Assembly (NCBI RefSeq): GCF_000378385.1
Contig: NZ_KB899660.1
Coordinates: forward strand, 434,001-498,000
Direction of reading: 5' to 3'
Length of the DNA: 64,000 bases
DNA from: Paenibacillus daejeonensis DSM 15491
Lineage (GTDB): Bacteria > Bacillota > Bacilli > Paenibacillales > Paenibacillaceae
Position 1 is the first letter of the stretch. The number at the start of each line of letters is the position of its first letter. Shown in pieces: positions 56,611 through 64,000 of this stretch. The position numbers and the translations under genes were made by a program. The notes below the pieces were generated by a model that saw nothing but the letters and a program-made list of their open reading frames with translations, did not search any database and was not told the DNA's origin.

Positions 56611-57603
56611 ATGATGAAAGCAATGGTCCATGCAACCAGGAGTGGGATTTCCGGCCTACAATTAGGTACATCACCCGCCAAGCCCGTCAATAAGGGAGAA
56701 GTGCAGGTACGATTAAAGTCAGCGGGACTGAACCATCGGGATCTATTTGTTATGTCCGCTCGCAGTTCTAATGATGCTCCACTCATCCTAGGCTCCGACG
56801 GAGCAGGAATCATCACGCAAATAGACAAGGAGGTAAAAGGTTTCAAGATTGGTGATGAAGTCATAATTCATCCTACTCTGGGGTGGCCTACAGCTTCTGA
56901 GGTTCCTGAAGTCCCTGATATAGTCGGTGGGCCAACCGATGGCACACTTGCGGAGTATATCACGTTACCTGCTGATAACATCTTACCTAAACCCTCTCAT
57001 CTTACATGGGAAGAAGCCGGAGTGTTGTCACTATCAGCTCTTACTGCTTATCGTGCCCTCTTCACACGCGGGAAACTGAAACCGGGCGAGCATGTACTGA
57101 TTCCAGGCATTGGAGGCGGCGTTGCTACGTATGCCATGCTTTTTGCGGTTGCTGCAGAAGCTAAGGTGACTGTTACTTCTCGTAGTGAAGCCAAACGGGC
57201 TCAGGCCATGCAATTGGGAGCATTTCATGCTTTGGACAGCTATACAGATTGGCACATAGGTGATCATGCTCCAAGTGTAGACCTGATTATGGATAGTATT
57301 GGACAAGCTATGTTTAATCAATATCTAGATGTTTTGCGACCAGGAGGCCGTGTTGTGATGTATGGCGCAAGTTCTGGTGATCAGCTGCAGCTTCCCATTC
57401 GAGCGATTTTCTTCCCGCAAATCAGTATGTTAGGCACCTCTATGGGTAGCAGGGAAGAGTTCATTCAAATGTTGGAGTGGATCGAGCGCCATCAGATAAA
57501 GCCTGTAGTAGATCGCATCTATCCGCTAGAAGAAACAACACTGGCCTTCGAGCGTATGCAGCAAGGAAAGCAATTCGGTAATATTGCCATTCACATCTCT
57601 TAA
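56611..57603 (+). CDS. MDR-superfamily quinone/zinc-type oxidoreductase (YogA-like)
   Basis: A 330-residue medium-chain dehydrogenase/reductase. The GroES-like N-terminal part has LKSAGLNHRDL and GSDGAGIITQI; the cofactor domain has HVLIPGIGGGVATYAMLFAVAAEAKVTVTSRS. The catalytic zinc cysteine is replaced (NHRDLFV), so it is more like quinone or enone reductases. Two adjacent ATGs (56611, 56614) follow AGGAGG; either may be used. The divergent LysR gene suggests inducible expression. Substrate unknown. Confidence 0.85.
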   Translation: MMKAMVHATRSGISGLQLGTSPAKPVNKGEVQVRLKSAGLNHRDLFVMSARSSNDAPLILGSDGAGIITQIDKEVKGFKIGDEVIIHPTLGWPTASEVPEVPDIVGGPTDGTLAEYITLPADNILPKPSHLTWEEAGVLSLSALTAYRALFTRGKLKPGEHVLIPGIGGGVATYAMLFAVAAEAKVTVTSRSEAKRAQAMQLGAFHALDSYTDWHIGDHAPSVDLIMDSIGQAMFNQYLDVLRPGGRVVMYGASSGDQLQLPIRAIFFPQISMLGTSMGSREEFIQMLEWIERHQIKPVVDRIYPLEETTLAFERMQQGKQFGNIAIHIS

Positions 57604-57639
57604 CTTGCCGAATTCTTGCCCCCGCAGGAACAACAAACA

Positions 57640-57669
57640 GGAGCTGACCCCCTCCTGGGGTCAGCTCCA
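57640..57669. terminator. Bidirectional terminator
   Basis: GGAGCTGACCCC and GGGGTCAGCTCC form a 12-base stem between the convergent oxidoreductase and dnaD genes. Confidence 0.75.
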
Positions 57670-57673
57670 TTAT

Positions 57674-58384
57674 CTATCCTCCACCGCGAAAACGGCGGGA
57701 ATGCTCCCGCGCTTCGTCGGGATTGGTCACGCGATTACGGCTCCATTCGATCAGAATCCGATCAATGTAGCGCAGATGCAGCTTGCCTGCAAACACCGCC
57801 TCCTTGAGCGCGAAGCGGATCAGCTCGTCCGGGTAATGATCCTGGTCCAACCAGCTGCTGATCGTCTCGCACTCCATCGGCGAAAGCGGTCGTCCGAATT
57901 CACGTTCGAACAGCTTGAACAGATTAGGGATCTGGGCCGCTTGGTGGGAACCCTGCTGCTCATGTTGCTCTGGCGTGGATTGCGACTGCGTGGCTCCACC
58001 CAATACCTCCGCGGCAGCATCTTTGTCCTCCAGAGCAGCCACTGCTTGCATCAGCCAGCCCTGCCAGTTATAGCGTTCATACTGGATGCCCGAGGACTCA
58101 TCGATCCGTTCGTCAATCATGAGAAATCCGTTCTTCATGAGGCGCTGCAGTAATTGTCCGATTACTTGGGAGGTAACTCCCATTCGTGCAGCTAACTGCT
58201 CAGGTGTCGGGAACTCATTGCCCTCCGCCTGGCGGTAGGACATCAGCTGCAGCATCAGCATTGCCTCTGCATCAGATAAGCCTACCTCCCGATATGTTCG
58301 CAGCAGGATGCCTGGAACGAACACACCGCCCTCGGACAATGCTGCCGTCATTCCTGCCATCTTGCCTTCCTGCCATGCATTCAA
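57674..58384 (-). CDS. dnaD: DNA replication initiation/primosome protein DnaD
   Basis: A 236-residue DnaD with an N-terminal winged helix (LLRTYREVGLSDAEAMLMLQLMSYRQAEGNEFPTPEQLAARMG) and a C-terminal DnaD/DnaB-like domain (FEREFGRPLSPMECETISSWLDQDHYPDELIRFALKEAVFAGKLHLRYIDRILIEW). It helps load the helicase at the origin and at stalled forks. A TTG at 58384 with GGAGGAA seven bases before it fits. It follows asnS by 66 bp, the order known in Bacillus; there nth comes next, but here nth has moved 20 kb away. Confidence 0.92.
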   Translation of the reverse strand: MNAWQEGKMAGMTAALSEGGVFVPGILLRTYREVGLSDAEAMLMLQLMSYRQAEGNEFPTPEQLAARMGVTSQVIGQLLQRLMKNGFLMIDERIDESSGIQYERYNWQGWLMQAVAALEDKDAAAEVLGGATQSQSTPEQHEQQGSHQAAQIPNLFKLFEREFGRPLSPMECETISSWLDQDHYPDELIRFALKEAVFAGKLHLRYIDRILIEWSRNRVTNPDEAREHSRRFRGGG

Positions 58385-58450
58385 CGCCGTTCCTCCTTCA
58401 TTCCTTACTACTCAAGCTGTTCATCGGCGGCACAGTACATGTCCAGCATA

Positions 58451-59746
58451 TTAAGGGTATAACCGGTACAGTGTCCTAGGAAACGGAATCGTCTCCCGCA
58501 CATGGTCGAGTCCGCAGATCCAGGCTACCGTGCGCTCCAGGCCCAAGCCAAATCCTGAATGCGGGACCGTTCCGTACTTGCGCAGATCCAAATACCATTG
58601 ATAGGCTTCCACAGACAACTCATGCTCCTCGAAGCGCTCGGCTAGCAGCTCCGGATCGTCGATCCGCTGGGAGCCTCCGATAATCTCGCCGTAGCCTTCC
58701 GGAGCAATCATATCCGCGCACAGCACGACCTCTGGCCGGGTTGGATCAGGCTTCATGTAGAATGCCTTAATCGCCGTCGGATAGTTCGTAATGAACAATG
58801 GGCGGTCATATGCAGCCGCCAGCGCCGTTTCGTGCGGCGCCCCGAAGTCCTCGCCCCAAGCAATTTCATGCCCTTCCCGCTGCAGCGTAGCGATTGCTTC
58901 GTCGTAGGTGATACGCGGGAATGGGCCTTTGATGGCCTCCAGCTTCGCCACGTTACGACCGAGCGTATCAAGCTCCGGACGGCACCGCGCCAGCACGTTG
59001 TCCACCACATAGGAGACAAACTGCTCCTGGACGCGCAAACTCTGCTCATGGTCAACAAACGCCATCTCCGGCTCAATCATCCAAAACTCGATGAGATGCC
59101 GTCTCGTCTTGGACTTCTCCGCCCGGAACGTAGGACCGAATGAATATACCTTGCCCAGTGCCATTGCCGCAGCCTCCATATAGAGCTGGCCGCTCTGGGT
59201 CAAATAGGCATCCTCATCAAAATATTTGGTATGAAAAAGGTTGGTCGTTCCCTCGCAGGAAGAGGGCGTCAGCAGCGGCGGGTCAACGAGTGTGAAACCG
59301 CGCTCGTCAAAAAACTGCTGGATGCTGCGAATGATTTCCGCCCGTACGATCAAGACGGCACGCTGCTTGGGCGTGCGCAGCCACAGATGCCGGCGATCCA
59401 TCAGGAAGTCGACGCCATGCTCCTTGGGCGTAATCGGGTAGTCTTCCGTCAGCTGGATGATCTCAATCCCTGTGACAGTCAACTCGTAGCCTGACGGACT
59501 GCGGGGCTCCTCCCTGACGGTGCCTGTGACATACAGTGAACTCTCCTGCGTCAGCTTCTGCGCGGCTTCCCATGTCTCCGGCGTCGTCTCGCTTTTTACC
59601 AGGACGCCTTGAATATAGCCTGTTCCGTCCCGCAGCTGCAGGAACTGGATCTTGCCGCTGGAGCGCTTGCCGTGCAGCCAGCAGCCCATTCTCACTTGCT
59701 GCCCGGCGGCATTCGCCACCGCCGCAATGACCGTCAACTCTTCCAT
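58451..59746 (-). CDS. asnS: Asparaginyl-tRNA synthetase
   Basis: A 431-residue class II synthetase with an OB-fold anticodon-binding domain ([24 protein letters not shown]), then catalytic motifs: [33 protein letters not shown] (motif 2) and [15 protein letters not shown] (motif 3). It charges tRNA-Asn. GGGGAG lies before the ATG. No T-box is seen upstream. dnaD follows it in the same direction. Confidence 0.94.
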   Translation of the reverse strand: MEELTVIAAVANAAGQQVRMGCWLHGKRSSGKIQFLQLRDGTGYIQGVLVKSETTPETWEAAQKLTQESSLYVTGTVREEPRSPSGYELTVTGIEIIQLTEDYPITPKEHGVDFLMDRRHLWLRTPKQRAVLIVRAEIIRSIQQFFDERGFTLVDPPLLTPSSCEGTTNLFHTKYFDEDAYLTQSGQLYMEAAAMALGKVYSFGPTFRAEKSKTRRHLIEFWMIEPEMAFVDHEQSLRVQEQFVSYVVDNVLARCRPELDTLGRNVAKLEAIKGPFPRITYDEAIATLQREGHEIAWGEDFGAPHETALAAAYDRPLFITNYPTAIKAFYMKPDPTRPEVVLCADMIAPEGYGEIIGGSQRIDDPELLAERFEEHELSVEAYQWYLDLRKYGTVPHSGFGLGLERTVAWICGLDHVRETIPFPRTLYRLYP

Positions 59747-59776
59747 GCTACCGACTCCCCTTTATCACATCTATTC

Positions 59777-60979
59777 TTATTTATCCTGAACGATTGAGAA
59801 TGTATCGCGTGCAATCAGGAGCTCTTCATTGGTAGGTACCACCAGCACGGTGATCCGCGAGTTATCTGTTGAAATCCGGCGCGTCTGGCGCGAGCGGACC
59901 GCATTGCGCTCATGATCCAGCTCCAGACCGAGGAAGGTCAAGCCTTCACAAGCCGCGGCACGGACATGGGTAGAATTCTCGCCGACGCCTGCTGTGAAGA
60001 CGAGTACATCCAGCCCATTCATGGCAGCTGCATAGGCACCAATATACTTACGCAGCCGGTACGTATACATGTCAAAAGCCAGCTTCGCATTCTTGTCGCC
60101 GTCCTCCATCGCTTCCACGATCTCGCGCATGTCGCTGCTAATGCCGGAGACGGCCATCAGGCCGGAGTGCTTGTTCAGCATGGAGTTCACCTCGCTGAGC
60201 AGCAGTTCCTCCTTGTTCATCGTAAACGGTACGATCGCAGGATCCAAGTCACCGCTGCGCGTACCCATCATCAGGCCCTCCAGCGGCGTCAGCCCCATAC
60301 TGGTGTCAAAGGATTTGCCATCCTTGATTGCCGTGCAGCTAGCGCCGTTGCCGATGTGGCAGGTAACCATCTTGAGCGATTCAAGTGGCTGTTCAAGAAA
60401 AGCAGCCGCCTGATCACTTACATAGTGATGGGACGTGCCGTGGAAGCCGTAACGGCGAATCTTATGACGGCGGTACAGCACTGTAGGAATCGGGTACAGA
60501 TAGGATTCCTTCGGCATGCTCTGGTGAAACGCCGTATCGAAGACAACGACCTGCGGAACGCCCGGAAGATTGGACTCAACAGCGGTAATGCCCATCATGT
60601 GAGCTGGGTTATGCAGCGGTGCCAGATCGAACAGGCGACGAATCTCCAGCTTTACCTCGTCAGTGACGAGTACCGATTGCTTGAACACCTCACCGCCGTG
60701 GACGACCCGATGACCGACCGCTTCGATCTCTTCGATCCGCTCCAGAACGCCGTGCTCTGCATGGGTCAACATGTCAACTACCCGTTTGATCGCTGTCACA
60801 TGATCGAGAATTTCGCTGACATCGCGTGTCTCATCCCGACCTGGCACTTCCTGCGTTACGATGGACGAATCCATGCCGATCCGCTCGACGCTGCCGCTGG
60901 CAAGGACGGTTTCATTCTGCATGTTATACAGCTGATATTTGAGCGAGGAGCTCCCCGCATTAATCACGAGTACTTTCAT
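59777..60979 (-). CDS. ackA: Acetate kinase
   Basis: A 400-residue sugar-kinase/ASKHA-fold enzyme with VLVINAGSSSLKYQLYN at the N-terminus, VGHRVVHGGEVF, VVFDTAFHQSMP, RRYGFHGTSHHYV and VFTAGVGENSTHVRAA, all ackA hallmarks. It makes acetyl phosphate and ATP in overflow and fermentation metabolism. Its ATG overlaps the stop of the upstream 3-hydroxybutyryl-CoA dehydrogenase (ATGA), so the two are translated together. pta is not adjacent. Confidence 0.95.
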   Translation of the reverse strand: MKVLVINAGSSSLKYQLYNMQNETVLASGSVERIGMDSSIVTQEVPGRDETRDVSEILDHVTAIKRVVDMLTHAEHGVLERIEEIEAVGHRVVHGGEVFKQSVLVTDEVKLEIRRLFDLAPLHNPAHMMGITAVESNLPGVPQVVVFDTAFHQSMPKESYLYPIPTVLYRRHKIRRYGFHGTSHHYVSDQAAAFLEQPLESLKMVTCHIGNGASCTAIKDGKSFDTSMGLTPLEGLMMGTRSGDLDPAIVPFTMNKEELLLSEVNSMLNKHSGLMAVSGISSDMREIVEAMEDGDKNAKLAFDMYTYRLRKYIGAYAAAMNGLDVLVFTAGVGENSTHVRAAACEGLTFLGLELDHERNAVRSRQTRRISTDNSRITVLVVPTNEELLIARDTFSIVQDK

Positions 60980-61848
60980 ATCCGCTCTCCATCCTCGTTG
61001 TAGTTGAAAAAGCCGACGCCTGTCTTCACGCCAAGCTGTCCGGCACGCACCATCTTCTTAAGGACGATGGAAGGCCGGTACTTCAGCTCGCCGTAGTCGC
61101 GGAACATGATTTCCAGAGCCGCCAATACCGAGTCCAGACCGAACCGGTCAGCCATCTCAAACGGACCATGCTGGAACGAGTAGCCGATCCGCATGGCACT
61201 GTCGATATCCTCTGCCGTGGCCACGCCTTCCTCAAGTACATGCAACGCCTCATTAATATGAAGACAGATCAGGCGCGTCGTTACGAATCCAGGAGACTCG
61301 AACACCATGATGCCCTTCTTGTCGATGGTTTCTTCAATGAAGTGCTTCGTACGCTGGAATGTATCCTCCGACGTTTTCAAGCCGCGAACGATCTCCACAA
61401 GATCAATTTTGAAGACCGGATGGATAAAGTGCATGCCGATCACCCGCTCGGGATGACTGGAAGCACTGGCTAGCTCCGTCAAACTGAGCGTGGACGTATT
61501 ACTGGCCAGGATAACCTCCGGCGGGCAGTTCTTGTCGATCTCGGCAATAATCTGCAGCTTGGTGTCCAGATCCTCGGATACTGTCTCAATGACGAGCTCG
61601 CACTCTGCCAGCTCAGCATAGTTGTTTATGGGATGAATCCGGTTCATGACCAGTTTTTTCTCTGTCTGCGTCAGTGCCCATTTCTCTATTTGCTTATCTA
61701 GGCTATGCTCAATCATGCGTATGGCTTGCGTTATTTTTTCATCTGACTTCTCAATGGCCAGCACTTCAAGCCCTTTGAACGCCAGCATCTCTGCGATGCC
61801 TTGGCCCATCGTGCCCATGCCGACTACGCCTACCTTCCTTACTTTCAT
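60976..61848 (-). CDS. hbd: 3-hydroxybutyryl-CoA dehydrogenase family protein
   Basis: A 290-residue 3-hydroxyacyl-CoA dehydrogenase. The NAD motif VGVVGMGTMGQGIAEML starts at residue 5, SNTSTLSLTEL and GMHFIHPVFKIDLVEIVRG hold the catalytic Ser/His-Glu region, and ESPGFVTTRLI and GPFEMADRFGLD follow. It matches MmgB/Hbd in length. An ATG at 61848 was taken over a GTG at 61857; both have GGTGGAG close by. Coupled to ackA by a four-base overlap; other butyrate or beta-oxidation genes are absent. Confidence 0.88.
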   Translation of the reverse strand: MKVRKVGVVGMGTMGQGIAEMLAFKGLEVLAIEKSDEKITQAIRMIEHSLDKQIEKWALTQTEKKLVMNRIHPINNYAELAECELVIETVSEDLDTKLQIIAEIDKNCPPEVILASNTSTLSLTELASASSHPERVIGMHFIHPVFKIDLVEIVRGLKTSEDTFQRTKHFIEETIDKKGIMVFESPGFVTTRLICLHINEALHVLEEGVATAEDIDSAMRIGYSFQHGPFEMADRFGLDSVLAALEIMFRDYGELKYRPSIVLKKMVRAGQLGVKTGVGFFNYNEDGERI

Positions 61849-62040
61849 GCTCTCCACCCATTTCTCTATAGTTGCAGTATGGTTTTTTATTCCGGCGGCT
61901 CCTTGCCGCTATCTCCTATTCTACACATCCACCGATGCCCGGCGCAAGCAAAAGGAACAGCTGTTTGCATAATTTCGGTACGATTTGTGACGCTATAGTA
62001 ACAAGTCTGGATAAGCAGCCGTGATTTAAATCGTGTCACG

Positions 62041-62079
62041 CAAAAAGCACTGCTCCCGATCAAATGGGAACAGCACTTT
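62041..62079 (-). terminator. Terminator of the FtsH-like protease gene
   Basis: AAAGCACTGCTCCC and GGGAACAGCACTTT pair with few mismatches, and the minus strand continues with TTTTTGCG. Confidence 0.75.
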
Positions 62080-62087
62080 GATAGTAA

Positions 62088-63584
62088 TTATGCGCTCTGC
62101 AAATCCTCCCGCATCAACTCACGGAACCGCTCACCGCTGAGCGTCTCCTCGGTGAGCAGAATATCCAGCGAGCTGAGGAACAGCTGACGGTGGCCGTTCA
62201 GCACGTCCTTGGTCCGTTCCATCAGCCTCTCCAGCATAGAAGAGCTGATCTTGGCCCAGCTGTCTGGCGTCATCATCGAGCTGTCGATAATGCCAAGCTC
62301 GGTCAAGCCTGACTCGACCATCGTGCGGACAATATTCATGGCTTGGTCAAAATCGCCGCGGGACCCCGTACTACGGCTCCCGTAGAACATCTCCTCAGCT
62401 GCCGCTCCGCTGAGCGCGATGATGATCTGCCCCTCCAGAAACTCGCGTGTGTAAAGATACTGGTCCTGCTGGGGATGATGACGGACATAACCGAGCGCCT
62501 GTCCTCTAGGCGACAAGGCCACGGTCGAAACGCTGCCGGGGCGAACAAGCTCCGCGGATATCGCGTGTCCCAGCTCATGAATGGCTACCCGCTCGCGTTC
62601 TTCACGGGTCGCTTCGCGATCTGTCTTCTCCCCCATCATCACCTTGTCAATGGCGGACGACAGATGCGCGTGACTGATCTCCTGCTGCTGCTCGCGCATG
62701 GCGTAGATGGCAGCTTCGTTCATCACGCTCTCCAGCTGAGCGCCGGAGAAGCCGAAGGATTCTTCCGCCACACGGCTTAATTCAACCGAAGCATGCAGAG
62801 GCTTATTGCGTGCATGAATACCCAGGATGTGCTCTCTGCCTTTCTTGTCCGGCAGCTCAACGCCAATATGACGGTCAAAGCGTCCTGGCCGGATCAGCGC
62901 CGGGTCCAGCATTTCCTTGCGGTTGGTTGCAGCCATGATGAGAATACGCGGCGACTCCGACGTGTGAATGCCGTCCATTTCGGTAAGTAGCTGATTAAGC
63001 GTCTGATCATACTCCCGATGCTGGCCGCCGTCCCGCTTGCCACCAATCACATCAATTTCGTCGATGAAAACAACCGCACTGCTCTTGCCGGCCTTCGCCG
63101 CCTTTTGCCTGGCATTCTTGAACATATCCCGAATCCGGCCGGCGCCAACTCCGACATACATCTCAACAAACTCACTGCCCGATGCCGCCACATAAACGGA
63201 ATCCGTATAACGCGCAGCAGCCTTGGCAAGCAGGGTCTTGCCAGTTCCAGGTGGACCTGTCAGCAGAATCCCCTTCAACGGCCGGATGCCAAAGCGTGCA
63301 ATCTCATCCTGCTTCACTAGAAAGTCCAGTGCCTCGATCAGCTCCTGCTTGGCCCGCTCCTGACCCCCGATTTCATCAAAGGAAAGCTCCAGCGGGACAC
63401 GTCCTCGGGCATGGCGATCGCCACCTGCCGTTGCCAGGTTGCCGCGGCTCTTAATGGCAAAGAACAGCAGCGTTCCAATGGCAATGGCAATCAACACAGG
63501 AACAATGTTATAGCCGATGTAAGCCAGAAAGCCCAACGTGGCTATCCCTCCGCCAATCAGTAGTTCCTTCCAATACTTAGACAT
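62088..63584 (-). CDS. Compact FtsH-like AAA+ zinc metalloprotease
   Basis: A 498-residue ATP-dependent protease of the FtsH family. Two membrane helices come first (residues ~8-27 and ~28-44, close together), then an AAA domain with GPPGTGKT, FIDEID and the SRH region NRKEMLDPALIRPGRFDR, then a peptidase domain with the zinc motif HELGH near residue 365. The ~70-residue extracytoplasmic domain present between the helices of standard FtsH is missing. The ATG at 63584 has GTGGGG upstream and overlaps the preceding gene by eight bases; a longer frame to 63677 was not used. It is probably a paralogue of the main FtsH, perhaps like B. subtilis YjoB in being shortened but keeping the protease. Confidence 0.85.
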   Translation of the reverse strand: MSKYWKELLIGGGIATLGFLAYIGYNIVPVLIAIAIGTLLFFAIKSRGNLATAGGDRHARGRVPLELSFDEIGGQERAKQELIEALDFLVKQDEIARFGIRPLKGILLTGPPGTGKTLLAKAAARYTDSVYVAASGSEFVEMYVGVGAGRIRDMFKNARQKAAKAGKSSAVVFIDEIDVIGGKRDGGQHREYDQTLNQLLTEMDGIHTSESPRILIMAATNRKEMLDPALIRPGRFDRHIGVELPDKKGREHILGIHARNKPLHASVELSRVAEESFGFSGAQLESVMNEAAIYAMREQQQEISHAHLSSAIDKVMMGEKTDREATREERERVAIHELGHAISAELVRPGSVSTVALSPRGQALGYVRHHPQQDQYLYTREFLEGQIIIALSGAAAEEMFYGSRSTGSRGDFDQAMNIVRTMVESGLTELGIIDSSMMTPDSWAKISSSMLERLMERTKDVLNGHRQLFLSSLDILLTEETLSGERFRELMREDLQSA

Positions 63585-64000
63585 GGCCCCACACCCCCAG
63601 CTCCGTCGGCACTCGTGGTAGAATGATATATTTGGCCGCTTGCTTGGTTTCCAGCGTAATATATACATTGTCGGCATCCATCTCTGTCGTCGCGGTCAGA
63701 CCCTCGTGAGTCATCTCCAACTGCTGAAGCGCCTGCGGAATGTCGCCATAATGGCGTGTTTCCATGGCCTGCGCAATGCCGAACAGCACATGCGACCACA
63801 GCTCTTCCAGCTGCTCATCCGATGTCTGCGCCACCTCGAGCTGGAGCGTTCTATTGCCGATATAAGTAGAGCCGTTGCTCCGTATGGTTTGATAGACTTC
63901 CCGGAGTCCCGCGCCTTTTTCAAGCTCCAGAGTAATCTGGACATGGCTGCGGTCAACGGTTGAATCTGCCGAGCGAACGCCGGGAATTTCCTTCAACACG
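63577..64000 (-). CDS. Unrecognised protein, N-terminus beyond the window
   Basis: At least 140 codons open to the right edge, ending with TAA at 63577-63579. The visible part reads ...KEIPGVRSADSTVDRSHVQITLELEKGAGLREVYQTIRSNGSTYIG..., with no membrane helix and mixed alpha/beta character. It has no start with a ribosome binding site in view, so it is probably the C-terminal part of a larger protein. It overlaps the FtsH-like gene start, so the two are likely co-transcribed and may be partner and protease. No family recognised. Confidence 0.65.
   Translation of the reverse strand, partial: VLKEIPGVRSADSTVDRSHVQITLELEKGAGLREVYQTIRSNGSTYIGNRTLQLEVAQTSDEQLEELWSHVLFGIAQAMETRHYGDIPQALQQLEMTHEGLTATTEMDADNVYITLETKQAAKYIILPRVPTELGVWGHV

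Noticed and set aside
59912-61003. 363-codon plus-strand frame opposite ackA
   Set aside because: Antisense shadow; ackA motifs are unmistakable on the other strand.

Overview
The window looks like chromosome of a moderately GC-rich, low-GC-clade Gram-positive (Firmicutes, Bacillales), most likely Paenibacillus or a close relative. The evidence is strong AGGAGG-type ribosome binding sites with frequent TTG/GTG starts, a DnaD primosome protein next to asnS, a two-GTPase dynamin of the DynA type, an S-layer-homology protein, a GerMN lipoprotein, a proline T-box leader, and methionine-salvage genes of the RuBisCO-like (mtnW/X/B) type. No rRNA, tRNA, prophage or CRISPR array was seen. The genus is an inference from gene content and sequence style, not a database result.

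Layout. 1-4.5 kb: leftward operon for pentonate (Weimberg-type) catabolism (FAH-family dehydratase, aldehyde dehydrogenase, YjhG-type dehydratase cut by the left edge), with a candidate CcpA (cre) site and an operator-like palindrome upstream. 4.5-5.85 kb: a tnpB-only IS200/IS605 element. 5.9-19 kb: AI-2E exporter family protein, an unidentified stand-alone non-coding transcription unit (7.13-7.50 kb), a metallo-beta-lactamase fold hydrolase, a small zinc-ribbon protein, an autoregulated-looking XRE repressor, lipoproteins, a 7TM-DISM two-component pair, two RNA-modification enzymes, a large 51/52-bp minisatellite, and GNAT, AraC and MarR family genes. 19-32 kb: parC/parE, a structured repeat element, a GDSL hydrolase-ABC operon, purT and a heterodimeric ABC exporter. 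32-42 kb: nth-orf-dynamin operon, SLH protein, GerMN lipoprotein and cell-wall amidase.

42-55.6 kb: leucine, proline and methionine metabolism. leuCD are divergent from a LysR regulator. mtnU and an MtnE-like aminotransferase flank a small secreted protein. Then a proline T-box leader heads a tightly packed rightward run proB-proA-proC-mtnW-mtnX-mtnB-(MerR/methyltransferase fusion), in which most junctions are 4-base overlaps or very short gaps. The proline and methionine-salvage genes therefore appear to share a transcript.

55.6-64 kb: a LysR/oxidoreductase divergent pair, dnaD and asnS, hbd-ackA (overlapping), and a short FtsH-like membrane metalloprotease behind a gene cut by the right edge. 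The most interesting leads are the T-box-headed pro-mtn run with a regulator-methyltransferase fusion at its end, the unidentified non-coding RNA gene, two structured dispersed-repeat families (one with GGA motifs in hairpin loops), the paired 51/52-bp minisatellites, the compact FtsH-like protease, and the tnpB-only element with an apparently intact nuclease and guide-RNA end.
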